Shown here piece after piece: positions 35,062 to 50,200 of a stretch of DNA of 64,000 nucleotides. Origin of the DNA: Coriaria nepalensis. Its lineage: Eukaryota > Streptophyta > Magnoliopsida > Cucurbitales > Coriariaceae. How positions within the stretch are numbered: the stretch's first letter is position 1; each line of letters begins with the position of its first letter. Under the pieces are notes generated by a model. It ran no database searches and was not told the origin of the DNA. It saw nothing but the letters and a program-made list of their open reading frames with translations. The stretch spans positions 9,010,220 through 9,074,219 of the forward strand of contig CP114483.1 of assembly GCA_027186245.1 (NCBI GenBank), in the 5' to 3' direction. The position numbers were made by a program, and so were the translations under genes.

Positions 35062-38000
35062 TGATTTTAAGGCTAAACAAATGCATTGTTGCCTTCAATA
35101 GATCAACTTCAAGTTATGCACGAAAGTAATGTTTAAAGTGCGAATTTCGTTTGAAGTGATTTAGAATGATTTAATGACTGAAAGAGACGCAGGTATACGA
35201 CTTTAAGGCTAAAAAAATACATAGTTGCCTTTAATAGATCATTTGCAGGTTATGCATGAAAGTTTTTTTTTTAAATGCAAAATTAGAATTGGTTCGACGT
35301 TCTTTCAAATAATTTAACGATATGAAAAGACTGAATGATATGCTTTTTAAGTCTAAAATAATGCATTGTTGTCTGCAATAGAATAATTGGAAGTTATGTA
35401 AGAAAATCATGTTTGAAGGGCGAAAATTGAATTCGTTTGAATTTATTTAGATTGATTTAATCACTACAAGAGACTCAATGACATGATTTTAAGGCTAAAC
35501 AAATGCATTGTTGCCTTCAATAGATCAACTTCAAGTTATGCACGAAAGTAATGTTTAAAGTGCGAATTTCGTTTGAAGTGATTTAGAATGATTTAATGAC
35601 TGAAAGAGACGCAAGTATACGACTTTAAGGCTAAAAAAATGCATAGTTGTCTTTAATAGATCATTTGCAGGTTATGCATGAAAGTCGTTTTTTAAATGCA
35701 AAAATAGAATTGGTTCGACGTGCTTTCAAATAATTTAACGATATGAAAAGACTAAATGATATGCTTTTTAAGGCTAAAATAGAGCATTGTTGTCTGCAAT
35801 AGATTAATTGCAAGTTATGTAAGAAAATCATGTTTGAAGGGCGAAAATTGAATTCGTTTGAATTTATTTAGATTGATTTAATCACTACAAGAGACTCAAT
35901 GACATTATTTTAAGGCTAAACAAATGCATTGTTGCCTTCAATAGATCAACTTCAAGTTATGCACGAAAGTAATGTTTAAAGTGCGAATTTCGTTTGAAGT
36001 GATTTAGAATGATTTAATGACTGAAAGAGACGCAAGTATACGACTTTAAGGCTAAAAAAATGGATAGTTGCCTTCAATAGATCATTTGCAGGTTATGCAT
36101 GAAAGTTTTTTTTTTAAATGCAAAAATAGAATTGGTTCGACGTGCTTTCAAATAATTTAACGATATGAAAAGACTGAATGATATGCTTTTTAAGGCTAAA
36201 ATAGAGCATTGCGGTCCGCAATAGATTAATTGCAAGTTATGTAAGAAAATCATGTTTGAAGGGCGAAAATTGAATTCGTTTGAATTTATTTAGATTGATT
36301 TAATCACTACAAGAGACTCAATGACATGATTTTAAGGCTAAACAAATGCATTGTTGCCTTCAATAGATCAACTTCAAGTTATGCACGAAAGTAATGTTTA
36401 AAGTGCGAATTTCGTTTGAAGTGATTTAGAATGATTTAATGACTGAAAGAGACGGAAGTATACGACTTTAAGGCTAAAAAAATGCATAGTTGCTTTTAAT
36501 AGATCATTTGCAGGTTATGCATGAAAGTCGTTTTTTAAATGCAAAAATAGAATTGGTTCGACGTGCTTTCAAATAATTTAACGATATGAAAAGACTGAAT
36601 GATATGCTTTTTAAGGCTAAAATAATGCATTGTTGTCTGCAATAGAATAATTGGAAGTTATGTAAGAAAATCATGTTTGAAGGGCGAAAATTGAATTCGT
36701 TTGAATTTATTTAGATTGATTTAATCACTACAAGAGACTCAATGACATGATTTTAAGGCTAAACAAATGCATTGTTGCCTTCAATAGATCAACTTCAAGT
36801 TATGCACGAAAGTAATGTTTAAAGTGCGAATTTCGCTTGAAGTGATTTAGAATGATTTAATGACTGAAAGAGACGCAAGTATAGGACTTTAAGGCTAAAA
36901 AAATGCATAGTTGCCTTTAATAGATCATTTGCAGGTTATGCATGAAAGTCGTTTTTTAAATGCAAAAATAGAATTGGTTCGACGTGCTTTCAAATAATTT
37001 AACGATATGAAAAGACTGAATGATATGCTTTTTAAGGCTAAAATAATGCATTGTTGTCTGCAATAGAATAATTGGAAGTTATGGAAGAAAATCTTGGTTG
37101 AAGGGCGAAAATCGAATTCGTTTGAATTAATTTAGAATGATGTAATCACTACAAGAGACTCCATGACATGATTTTAAGGCTAAACAAATGCATTGTTGCC
37201 TTCAATAGATCAACTGCAAGTTATGCACGAAAGTAATGTTGAAAGGGCGAATTTCGTTTGAAGTGATTTAGAATGATTTAATGACTGAAAGAGCCGCAAG
37301 TATACGACTTTAAGGCTAAAAAAATGCATAGTTGCCTTTAATAGATCATTTGTAGGTTATGCATGAAAGTCGTTTTTTAAATGCAAAAATTGAATTGGTT
37401 CGACGTGCTTTCAAATAATTTAACGATATGAAAAGACTAAATGATATGCTTTTTAAGGCTAAAATAGAGCATTGTTGTCTGCAATAGATTAATTGCAAGT
37501 TATGTAAGAAAATCATGTTTGAAGGGCGAAAATTGAATTCGTTTGAATTTATTTAGATTGATTTAATCACTACAAGAGACACAATGACATGATTTTAAGG
37601 CTAAACAAATGCATTGTTGCCTTCAATAGATCAACTTCAAGTTATGCACGAAAGTAATGTTTAAAGTGCGAATTTCGTTTGAAGTGATTTAGAATGATTT
37701 AATGACTGAAAGAGACGCAAGTATACGACTTTAAGGCTAAAAAAATGCATAGTTGTCTTTAATAGATCATTTGCAGGTTATGCATGAAAGTCGTTTTTTA
37801 AATGCAAAAATAGAATTGGTTCGACGTGCTTTCAAATAATTTAACGATATGAAAAGACTGAATGATATACTTTTTAAGGCTAAAATAATGCATTGTTGTC
37901 TGCAATAGAATAATTGGAAGTTATGTAAGAAAATCATGTTTGAAGGGCGAAAATTGAATTCGTTTGAATTTATTTAGATTGATTTAATCACTACAAGAGA

Positions 38001-38853
38001 CTCAATGACATGATTTTAAGGCTAAACAAATGCATTGTTGCCTTCAATAGATCAACTTCAAGTTATGCACGAAAGTAATGTTGAAAGTGCGAATTTCGTT
38101 TGAAGTGATTTAGAATGATTTAATGACTGAAAGAGACGCAAGTATACGACTTTAAGGCTAAAAAAATGCATAGTTGCCTTTAATAGATCATTTGTAGGTT
38201 ATGCATGAAAGTCGTTTTTTAAATGCAAAAATAGAATTAGTTCGACGTGCTTTCAAATAATTTAACGATATGAAAAGACTAAATGATATGCTTTTTAAGG
38301 CTAAAATAGAGCATTGTTGTCTGCAATAGATTAATTGCAAGTTATGTAAGAAAATCATGTTTGAAGGGCGAAAATTGAATTCGTTTGAATTTATTTAGAT
38401 TGATTTAATCACTACAAGAGACTCAATGACATTATTTTAAGGCTAAACAAATGCATTGTTGCCTTCAATAGATCAACTTCAAGTTATGCACGAAAGTAAT
38501 GTTTAAAGTGCGAATTTCGTTTGAAGTGATTTAGAATGATTTAATGACTGAAAGCGACGCAAGTATACGACTTTAAGGCTAAAAAAATGCATAGTTGCCT
38601 TTAATAGATCATTTGCAGGTTATGCATGAAAGTTTTTTTTTTAAATGCAAAAATAGAATTGGTTCGACGTGCTTTCAAATAATTTAACGATATGAAAAGA
38701 CTGAATGATATGCTTTTTAAGGCTAAAATAGAGCATTGTTGTCCGCAATAGATTAATTGCAAGTTATGTAAGAAAATCATGTTTGAAGGGCGAAAATTGA
38801 ATTCGTTTGAATTTATTTAGATTGATTTAATCACTACAAGAGACTCAATGACA

Positions 38854-40958
38854 TGATTTTAAGGCTAAACAAATGCATTGTTGCCTTCAATAGATCAACT
38901 TCAAGTTATGCACGAAAGTAATGTTGAAAGTGCGAATTTCGTTTGAAGTGATTTAGAATGATTTAATGACTGAAAGAGATGCAAGTATACGACTTTAAGG
39001 CTAAAAAAATGCATAGTTGCCTTTAATAGATCATTTGTAGGTTATGCATGAAAGTCGTTTTTTAAATGCAAAAATAGAATTGGTTCGACGTGCTTTCAAA
39101 TAATTTAACGATATGAAAAGACTGAATGATATGCTTTTTAAGGCTAAAATAATGCATTGTTGTCTGCAATAGAATAATTGGAAGTTATGTAAGAAAATCA
39201 TGTTTGAAGGGCGAAAATTGAATTCGTTTGAATTTATTTAGATTGATTTAATCACTACAAGAGACTCAATGACATGATTTTAAGGCTAAACAAATGCATT
39301 GTTGCCTTCAATAGATCAACTTCAAGTTATGCACGAAAGTAATGTTGAAAGTGCGAATTTCGTTTGAAGTGATTTAGAATGATTTAATGACTGAAAGAGA
39401 TGCAAGTATACGACTTTAAGGCTAAAAAAATGCATAGTTGCCTTTAATAGATCATTTGTAGGTTATGCATGAAAGTCGTTTTTTAAATGCAAAAATAGAA
39501 TTGGTTCGACGTGCTTTCAAATAATTTAACGATATGAAAAGACTGAATGATATGCTTTTTAAGGCTAAAATAATGCATTGTTGTCTGCAATAGAATAATT
39601 GGAAGTTATGTAAGAAAATCATGTTTGAAGGGCGAAAATTGAATTCGTTTGAATTTATTTAGATTGATTTAATCACTACAAGAGACTCAATGACATGATT
39701 TTAAGGCTAAACAAATGCATTGTTGCCTTCAATAGATCAACTTCAAGTTATGCACGAAAGTAATGTTGAAAGTGCGAATTTCGTTTGAAGTGATTTAGAA
39801 TGATTTAATGACTGAAAGAGACGCAAGTATACGACTTTAAGGCTAAAAAAATGCATAGTTGCCTTTAATAGATCATTTGTAGGTTATGCATGAAAGTCGT
39901 TTTTTAAATGCAAAAATAGAATTGGTTCGACGTGCTTTCAAATAATTTAACGATATGAAAAGACTAAATGATATGCTTTTTAAGGCTAAAATAGAGCATT
40001 GTTGTCTGCAGTAGATTAATTGCAAGTTATGTAAGAAAATCATGTTTGAAGGGCGAAAATTGAATTCGTTTGAATTTATTTAGATTGATTTAATCACTAC
40101 AAGAGACTCAATGACATGATTTTAAGGCTAAACAAATGCATTGTTGCCTTCAATAGATCAACTTCAAGTTATGCACGAAAGTAATGTTGAAAGTGCGAAT
40201 TTCGTTTGAAGTGATTTAGAATGATTTAATGACTGAAAGAGATGCAAGTATACGACTTTAAGGCTAAAAAAATGCATAGTTGCCTTTAATAGATCATTTG
40301 TAGGTTATGCATGAAAGTCGTTTTTTAAATGCAAAAATAGAATTGGGTCGACGTGCTTTCAAATAATTTAACGATATGAAAAGACTGAATGATATGCTTT
40401 TTAAGGCTAAAATAGAGCATTGTTGTCCGCAATAGATTAATTGCAAGTTATGTAAGAAAATCATGTTTGAAGGGCGAAAATTGACTTCGTTTGAATTTAT
40501 TTAGATTGATTTAATCACTACAAGAGACTCAATGACATGATTTTAAGGCTAAACAAATGCATTGTTGCCTTCAATAGATCAACTTCAAGTTATGCACGAA
40601 AGTAATGTTGAAAGTGCGAATTTCGTTTGAAGTGATTTAGAATGATTTAATGACTGAAAGAGATGCAAGTATACGACTTTAAGGCTAAAAAAATGCATAG
40701 TTGCCTTTAATAGATCATTTGTAGGTTATGCATGAAAGTCGTTTTTTAAATGCAAAAATAGAATTGGTTCGACGTGCTTTCAAATAATTTAACGATATGA
40801 AAAGACTGAATGATATGCTTTTTAAGGCTAAAATAATGCATTGTTGTCTGCAATAGAATAATTGGAAGTTATGTAAGAAAATCATGTTTGAAGGGCGAAA
40901 ATTGAATTCGTTTGAATTTATTTAGATTGATTTAATCACTACAAGAGACTCAATGACA
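38854..40958 (+). repeat. Five-unit run of the TTGAAAG/GATGCAAG subtype
   Basis: Units at 38854, 39275, 39696, 40117 and 40538 share ATGTTGAAAGTGCG in A and TTTGTAGG in B; four of the five also have AGAGATGCAAG (39696 has GACGCAAG). Those at 38854 and 39275 look identical by eye over most of their length. The unit at 40117 has lost GAATTC in C (GACTTCG near 40492) and carries GGGTCGACG in B. This is a locally amplified subtype. Confidence 0.78.
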
Positions 40959-41379
40959 TGATTTTAAGGCTAAACAAATGCATTGTTGCCTTCAATAGAT
41001 CAACTTCAAGTTATGCACGAAAGTAATGTTGAAAGTGCGAATTTCGTTTGAAGTGATTTAGAATGATTTAATGACTGAAAGAGACGCAAGTATACGACAT
41101 TAAGGCTAAAAAAATGCATAGTTGCCTTTAATAGATCATTTGTAGGTTATGCATGAAAGTCGTTTTTTAAATGCAAAAATAGAATTGGTTCGACGTGCTT
41201 TCAAATAATTTAACGATATGAAAAGACTAAATGATATGCTTTTTAAGGCTAAAACATAGCATTGTTGTCCGCAATAGAATAATTGGAAGTTATGTAAGAA
41301 AATCATGTTTGAAGGGCGAAAATTGAATTCGTTTGAATTTATTTAGATTGATTTAATCACTACAAGAGACTCAATGACA

Positions 41380-43064
41380 TGATTTTAAGGCTAAACAAAT
41401 GCATTGTTGCCTTCAATAGATCAACTTCAAGTAATGCACGAAAGTAATGTTTAAAGTGCGAATTTCGTTTGAAGTGATTTAGAATGATTTAATGACTGAA
41501 AGAGACGCAAGTATACGACTTTAAGGCTAAAAAAATGCATAGTTGCTTTTGATAGATCATTTGCAGGTTATGCATGAAAGTCGTTTTTTAAATGCAAAAA
41601 TAGAATTGGTTCGACGTGCTTTCAAATAATTTAACGATATGAAAAGACTGAATGATATGCTTTTTAAGGCTAAAATAATGCATTGTTGTCTGCAATAGAA
41701 TAATTGGAAGTTATGTAAGAAAATCATGTTTGAAGGGCGAAAATTGAATTCGTTTGAATTTATTTAGATTGATTTAATCACTACAAGAGACTCAATGACA
41801 TGATTTTAAGGCTAAACAAATGCATTGTTGCCTTCAATAGATCAACTTCAAGTTATGCACGAAAGTAATGTTTAAAGTGTGAATTTCGTTTGAAGTGATT
41901 TAGAATGATTTAATGACTGAAAGAGACGCAAGTATACGACTTTAAGGCTAAAAAAATGCATAGTTGCCTTTAATAGATCATTTGCAGGTTATGCATGAAA
42001 GTTTTTTTTTTAAATGCAAAAATAGAATTGGTTCGACGTGCTTTCAAATAATTTAACGATATGAAAAGACTGAATGATATGCTTTTTAAGGCTAAAATAG
42101 AGCATTGTTGTCCGCAATAGATTAATTGCAAGTTATGTAAGAAAATTATGTTTGAAGGGCGAAAATTGAATTCGTTTGAATTTATTTAGATTGATTTAAT
42201 CACTACAAGAGACTCGATGACATGATTTTAAGGCTAAACAAATGCATTGTTGCCTTCAATAGATCAACTTCAAGTTATGCACGAGAGTAATGTTTAAAGT
42301 GCGAATTTCGTTTGAAGTGATTTAGAATGATTTAATGACTGAAAGAGACGCAAGTATATGACTTTAAGGCTAAAAAAATGCATAGTTGCTTTTAATAGAT
42401 CATTTGCAGGTTATGCATGAAAGTCGTTTTTTAAATGCAAAAATAGAATTGGTTCGACGTGCTTTCAAATAATTCAACGATATGAAAAGACTGAATGATA
42501 TGCTTTTTAAGGCTAAAATAATGCATTGTTGTCTGCAATAGAATAATTGGAAGTTATGTAAGAAAATCATGTTTGAAGGGCGAAAATTGAATTCGTTTGA
42601 ATTTATTTAGATTGATTTAATCACTACAAGAGACTCAATGACATGATTTTAAGGCTAAACAAATGCATTGTTGCCTTCAATAGATCAACTTCAAGTTATG
42701 CACGAAAGTAATGTTGAAAGTGCGAATTTCGTTTGAAGTGATTTAGAATGATTTAATGACTGAAAGAGACGCAAGTATACGACTTTAAGGCTAAAAAAAT
42801 GCATAGTTGCCTTTAATAGATCATTTGCAGGTTATGCATGAAAGTCGTTTTTTAAATGCAAAAATAGAATTGGTTCGACGTGCTTTCAAATAATTTAACG
42901 ATATGAAAAGACTGAATGATATGCTTTTTAAGGCTAAAATATTGCATTGTTGTCAGCAATAGATTAATTGCAAGTTATGTAAGAAAATCATGTTTGAAGG
43001 GCGAAAATTGAATTCGTTTGAATTTATTTAGATTGATTTAATCACTACAAGAGACTCAATGACA
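41380..43064 (+). repeat. Four-unit block repeated at 44752 (offset about 3373)
   Basis: Units 41380, 41801, 42223 and 42644 correspond to 44752, 45175, 45597 and 46018. Marks in common are CAAGTAATGC and GCTTTTGATAG in the first, poly-T B in the second, GACTCGATGACA with CACGAGAGTAATG, TATATGAC and AATTCAACG around the third, and ATGTTGAAAG in the fourth. Spacing equals eight units. Confidence 0.82.
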
Positions 43065-46000
43065 TGATTTTAAGGCTAAACAAATGCATTGTTGCCTTCA
43101 ATAGATCAACTTCAAGTTATGCACGAAAGTAATGTTGAAAGTGCGAATTTCGTTTGAAGTGATTTAGAATGATTTAATGACTGAAAGAGACGCAAGTATA
43201 CGACTTTAAGGCTAAAAAAATGCATAGTTGCCTTTAATAGATCATTTGTAGGTTATGCATGAAAGTCGTTTTTTAAATGCAAAAATAGAATTGGTTCGAC
43301 GTGCTTTCAAATAATTTAACGATATGAAAAGACTAAATGATATGCTTTTTAAGGCTAAAACATAGCATTGTTGTCTGCAGTAGATTAATTGCAAGTTATG
43401 TAAGAAAATCATGTTTGAAGGGCGAAAATTGAATTCGTTTGAATTTATTTAGATTGATTTAATCACTACAAGAGACTCAATGACATGATTTTAAGGCTAA
43501 ACAAATGCATTGTTGCCTTCAATAGATCAACTTCAAGTTATGCACGAAAGTAATGTTTAAAGTGCGAATTTCGTTTGAAGTGATTTAGAATGATTTAATG
43601 ACTGAAAGAGACGCAAGTATACGACTTTAAGGCTAAAAAAATGCGTAGTTGCCTTTAATAGATCATTTGCAGGTTATGCATGAAAGTTTTTTTTTTTAAA
43701 TGCAAAAATAGAATTGGTTCGACGTGCTTTCAAATAATTTAACGATATGAAAAGACTGAATGATATGCTTTTTAAGGCTAAAATAGAGCATTGTTGTCCG
43801 CAATAGATTAATTGCAAGTTATGTAAGAAAATCATGTTTGAAGGGCGAAAATTGAATTCGTTTGAATTTATTTAGATTGATTTAATCACTACAAGAGACT
43901 CAATGACATGATTTTAAGGCTAAACAAATGCATTGTTGCCTTCAATAGATCAACTTCAAGTAATGCACGAAAGTAATGTTTAAAGTGCGAATTTCGTTTG
44001 AAGTGATTTAGAATGATTTAATGACTGAAAGAGACGCAAGTATACGACTTTAAGGCTAAAAAAATGCATAGTTGCTTTTAATAGATCATTTGCAGGTTAT
44101 GCATGAAAGTCGTTTTTTAAATGCAAAAATAGAATTGGTTCGACGTGCTTTCAAATAATTTAACGATATGAAAAGACTGAATGATATGCTTTTTAAGGCT
44201 AAAATAATGCATTGTTGTCTGCAATAGATTAATTGCAAGTTATGTAAGAAAATCATGTTTGAAGGGCGAAAATTGAATTCGTTTGAATTTATTTAGATTG
44301 ATTTAATCACTACAAGAGACTCAATGACATGATTTTAAGGCTAAACAAATGCATTGTTGCCTTCAATAGATCAACTTCAAGTTATGCACGAAAGTAATGT
44401 TTAAAGTGCGAATTTCGTTTGAAGTGATTTAGAATGATTTAATGACTGAAAGAGACGCAAGTATACGACTTTAAGGCTAAAAAAATGCATAGTTGCCTTT
44501 AATAGATCATTTGCAGGTTATGCATGAAAGTTTTTTTTTTAAATGCAAAAATAGAATTGGTTCGACGTGCTTTCAAATAATTTAACGATATGAAAAGACT
44601 GAATGATATGCTTTTTAAGGCTAAAATAGAGCATTGTTGTCCGCAATAGAATAATTGGAAGTTATGTAAGAAAATCATGTTTGAAGGGCGAAAATTGAAT
44701 TCGTTTGAATTTATTTAGATTGATTTAATCACTACAAGAGACTCAATGACATGATTTTAAGGCTAAACAAATGCATTGTTGCCTTCAATAGATCAACTTC
44801 AAGTAATGCACGAAAGTAATGTTTAAAGTGCGAATTTCGTTTGAAGTGATTTAGAATGATTTAATGACTGAAAGAGACGCAAGTATACGACTTTAAGGCT
44901 AAAAAAATGCATAGTTGCTTTTGATAGATCATTTGCAGGTTATGCATGAAAGTCGTTTTTTAAATGCAAAAATAGAATTGGTTCGACGTGCTTTCAAATA
45001 ATTTAACGATATGAAAAGACTGAATGATATATGCTTTTTAAGGCTAAAATAATGCATTGTTGTCTGCAATAGAATAATTGGAAGTTATGTAAGAAAATCA
45101 TGTTTGAAGGGCGAAAATTGAATTCGTTTGAATTTATTTAGATTGATTTAATCACTACAAGAGACTCAATGACATGATTTTAAGGCTAAACAAATGCATT
45201 GTTGCCTTCAATAGATCAACTTCAAGTTATGCACGAAAGTAATGTTTAAAGTGCGAATTTCGTTTGAAGTGATTTAGAATGATTTAATGACTGAAAGAGA
45301 CGCAAGTATACGACTTTAAGGCTAAAAAAATGCATAGTTGCCTTTAGTAGATCATTTGCAGGTTATGCATGAAAGTTTTTTTTTTAAATGCAAAAATAGA
45401 ATTGGTTCGACGTGCTTTCAAATAATTTAACGATATGAAAAGACTGAATGATATGCTTTTTAAGGCTAAAATAGAGCATTGTTGTCCGCAATAGATTAAT
45501 TGCAAGTTATGTAAGAAAATCATGTTTGAAGGGCGAAAATTGAATTCGTTTGAATTTATTTAGATTGATTTAATCACTACAAGAGACTCGATGACATGAT
45601 TTTAAGGCTAAACAAATGCATTGTTGCCTTCAATAGATCAACTTCAAGTTATGCACGAGAGTAATGTTTAAAGTGCGAATTTCGTTTGAAGTGATTTAGA
45701 ATGATTTAATGACTGAAAGAGACGCAAGTATATGACTTTAAGGCTAAAAAAATGCATAGTTGCTTTTAATAGATCATTTGCAGGTTATGCATGAAAGTCG
45801 TTTTTTAAATGCAAAAATAGAATTGGTTCGACGTGCTTTCAAATAATTCAACGATATGAAAAGACTGAATGATATGCTTTTTAAGGCTAAAATAATGCAT
45901 TGTTGTCTGCAATAGAATAATTGGAAGTTATGTAAGAAAATCATGTTTGAAGGGCGAAAATTGAATTCGTTTGAATTTATTTAGATTGATTTAATCACTA

Positions 46001-46860
46001 CAAGAGACTCAATGACATGATTTTAAGGCTAAACAAATGCATTGTTGCCTTCAATAGATCAACTTCAAGTTATGCACGAAAGTAATGTTGAAAGTGCGAA
46101 TTTCGTTTGAAGTGATTTAGAATGATTTAATGACTGAAAGAGACGCAAGTATACGACTTTAAGGCTAAAAAAATGCATAGTTGCCTTTAATAGATCATTT
46201 GTAGGTTATGCATGAAAGTCGTTTTTTAAATGCAAAAATTGACTTGGTTCGACGTGCTTTCAAATAATTGAACGATATGAAAAGACTAAATGATATGCTT
46301 TTTAAGGCTAAAATAGAGCATTGTTGTCTGCAATAGATTAATTGCAAGTTATGTAAGAAAATCATGTTTGAAGGGCGAAAATTGAATTCGTTTGAATTTA
46401 TTTAGATTGATTTAATCACTACAAGAGACTCAATGACATGATTTTAAGGCTAAACAAATGCATTGTTGCCTTCAATAGATAAACTTCAAGTTATGCACGA
46501 AAGTAATGTTTAAAGTGCGAATTTCGTTTGAAGTGATTTAGAATGATTTAATGACTGAAAGAGATGCAAGTATACGACTTTAAGGCTAAAAAAATGCATA
46601 GTTGCCTTTAATAGATCATTTGCAGGTTATGCATGAACGTTTTTTTTTTAAATGCAAAAATAGAATTGGTTCGACGTGCTTTCAAATAATTTAACGATAT
46701 GAAAAGACTGAATGATATGCTTTTTAAGGCTAAAATAGAGCATTGTTGTCTGCAATAGATTAATTGCAAGTTATGTAAGAAAATCATGTTTGAAGGGCGA
46801 AAATTGAATTCGTTTGAATTTATTTAGATTGATTTAATCACTACAAGAGACTCAATGACA
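43065..46860 (+). repeat. Nine matching units of a ten-unit higher-order repeat, copy 1
   Basis: Units 43065, 43486, 43909, 44330, 44752, 45175, 45597, 46018 and 46439 match 47282 through 50653 in the same order at offsets of 4214-4217. Marks include AAAACATAGCATTG with CTGCAGTAG, AATGCGTAG, CAAGTAATGC (twice), GACTCGATGACA with CACGAGAGTAATG, AAATTGACTTGG, and AGATAAACTTC with GAACG-polyT. The offset drifts because this copy has an 11-T run (43687-43697) and a 2-base TA gain (GATATATGC near 45028). The tenth unit, 46861, separates the copies. Confidence 0.88.
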
Positions 46861-47281
46861 TGATTTTAAGGCTAAACAAATGCATTGTTGCCTTCAATAG
46901 ATCAACTTCAAGTTATGCACGAAAGTAATGTTTAAAGTGCGAATTTCGTTTGAAGTGATTTAGAATGATTTAATGACTGAAAGAGATGCAAGTATACGAC
47001 TTTAAGGCTAAAAAAATGCATAGTTGCCTTTAATAGATCATTTGTAGGTTATGCATGAAAGTCGTTTTTTAAATGCAAAAATAGAATTGGTTCGACGTGC
47101 TTTCAAATAATTTAACGATATGAAAAGACTGAATGATATGCTTTTTAAGGCTAAAATAATGCATTGTTGTCTGCAATAGAATAATTGGAAGTTATGTAAG
47201 AAAATCATGTTTGAAGGGCGAAAATTGAATTCGTTTGAATTTATTTAGATTGATTTAATCACTACAAGAGACTCAATGACA

Positions 47282-50200
47282 TGATTTTAAGGCTAAACAA
47301 ATGCATTGTTGCCTTCAATAGATCAACTTCAAGTTATGCACGAAAGTAATGTTGAAAGTGCGAATTTCGTTTGAAGTGATTTAGAATGATTTAATGACTG
47401 AAAGAGACGCAAGTATACGACTTTAAGGCTAAAAAAATGCATAGTTGCCTTTAATAGATCATTTGTAGGTTATGCATGAAAGTCGTTTTTTAAATGCAAA
47501 AATAGAATTGGTTCGACGTGCTTTCAAATAATTTAACGATATGAAAAGACTAAATGATATGCTTTTTAAGGCTAAAACATAGCATTGTTGTCTGCAGTAG
47601 ATTAATTGCAAGTTATGTAAGAAAATCATGTTTGAAGGGCGAAAATTGAATTCGTTTGAATTTATTTAGATTGATTTAATCACTACAAGAGACTCAATGA
47701 CATGATTTTAAGGCTAAACAAATGCATTGTTGCCTTCAATAGATCAACTTCAAGTTATGCACGAAAGTAATGTTTAAAGTGCGAATTTCGTTTGAAGTGA
47801 TTTAGAATGATTTAATGACTGAAAGAGACGCAAGTATACGACTTTAAGGCTAAAAAAATGCGTAGTTGCCTTTAATAGATCATTTGCAGGTTATGCATGA
47901 AAGTTTTTTTTTTAAATGCAAAAATAGAATTGGTTCGACGTGCTTTCAAATAATTTAACGATATGAAAAGACTGAATGATATGCTTTTTAAGGCTAAAAT
48001 AGAGCATTGTTGTCCGCAATAGATTAATTGCAAGTTATGTAAGAAAATCATGTTTGAAGGGCGAAAATTGAATTCGTTTGAATTTATTTAGATTGATTTA
48101 ATCACTACAAGAGACTCAATGACATGATTTTAAGGCTAAACAAATGCATTGTTGCCTTCAATAGATCAACTTCAAGTAATGCACGAAAGTAATGTTTAAA
48201 GTGCGAATTTCGTTTGAAGTGATTTAGAATGTTTTAATGACTGAAAGAGACGCAAGTATACGACTTTAAGGCTAAAAAAATGCATAGTTGCTTTTAATAG
48301 ATCATTTGCAGGTTATGCATGAAAGTCGTTTTTTAAATGCAAAAATAGAATTGGTTCGACGTGCTTTCAAATAATTTAACGATATGAAAAGACTGAATGA
48401 TATGCTTTTTAAGGCTAAAATAATGCATTGTTGTCTGCAATAGATTAATTGCAAGTTATGTAAGAAAATCATGTTTAAAGGGCGAAAATTGAATTCGTTT
48501 GAATTTATTTAGATTGATTTAATCACTACAAGAGACTCAATGACATGATTTTAAGGCTAAACAAATGCATTGTTGCCTTCAATAGATCAACTTCAAGTTA
48601 TGCACGAAAGTAATGTTTAAAGTGCGAATTTCGTTTGAAGTGATTTAGAATGATTTAATGACTGAAAGAGACGCAAGTATACGACTTTAAGGCTAAAAAA
48701 ATGCATAGTTGCCTTTAATAGATCATTTGCAGGTTATGCATGAAAGTTTTTTTTTTAAATGCAAAAATAGAATTGGTTCGACGTGCTTTCAAATAATTTA
48801 ACGATATGAAAAGACTGAATGATATGCTTTTTAAGGCTAAAATAGAGCATTGTTGTCCGCAATAGAATAATTGGAAGTTATGTAAGAAAATCATGTTTGA
48901 AGGGCGAAAATTGAATTCGTTTGAATTTATTTAGATTGATTTAATCACTACAAGAGACTCAATGACATGATTTTAAGGCTAAACAAATGCATTGTTGCCT
49001 TCAATAGATCAACTTCAAGTAATGCACGAAAGTAATGTTTAAAGTGCGAATTTCGTTTGAAGTGATTTAGAATGATTTAATGACTGAAAGAGACGCAAGT
49101 ATACGACTTTAAGGCTAAAAAAATGCATAGTTGCTTTTAATAGATCATTTGCAGGTTATGCATGAAAGTCGTTTTTTAAATGCAAAAATAGAATTGGTTC
49201 GACGTGCTTTCAAATAATTTAACGATATGAAAAGACTGAATGATATGCTTTTTAAGGCTAAAATAATGCATTGTTGTCTGCAATAGAATAATTGGAAGTT
49301 ATGTAAGAAAATCATGTTTGAAGGGCGAAAATTGAATTCGTTTGAATTTATTTAGATTGATTTAATCACTACAAGAGACTCAATGACATGATTTTAAGGC
49401 TAAACAAATGCATTGTTGCCTTCAACAGATCAACTTCAAGTTATGCACGAAAGTAATGTTTAAAGTGCGAATTTCGTTTGAAGTGATTTAGAATGATTTA
49501 ATGACTGAAAGAGACGCAAGTATACGACTTTAAGGCTAAAAAAATGCATAGTTGCCTTTAATAGATCATTTGCAGGTTATGCATGAAAGTTTTTTTTTTA
49601 AATGCAAAAATAGAATTGGTTCGACGTGCTTTCAAATAATTTAACGATATGAAAAGACTGAATGATATGCTTTTTAAGGCTAAAATAGAGCATTGTTGTC
49701 CGCAATAGATTAATTGCAAGTTATGTAAGAAAATCATGTTTGAAGGGCGAAAATTGAATTCGTTTGAATTTATTTAGATTGATTTAATCACTACAAGAGA
49801 CTCGATGACATGATTTTAAGGCTAAACAAATGCATTGTTGCCTTCAATAGATCAACTTCAAGTTATGCACGAGAGTAATGTTTAAAGTGCGAATTTCGTT
49901 TGAAGTGATTTAGAATGATTTAATGACTGAAAGAGACGCAAGTATAGGACTTTAAGGCTAAAAAAATGCATAGTTGCTTTTAATAGATCATTTGCAGGTT
50001 ATGCATGAAAGTCGTTTTTTAAATGCAAAAATAGAATTGGTTCGACGTGCTTTCAAATAATTCAACGATATGAAAACACTGAATGATATGCTTTTTAAGG
50101 CTAAAATAATGCATTGTTGTCTGCAATAGAATAATTGGAAGTTATGTAAGAAAATCATGTTTGAAGGGCGAAAATTGAATTCGTTTGAATTTATTTAGAT

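Noticed and set aside
45026..45036. TA microsatellite at GATATATGC
   Set aside because: It is only a 2-base gain in one unit and accounts for its 423-base length; it is not an expanded microsatellite.
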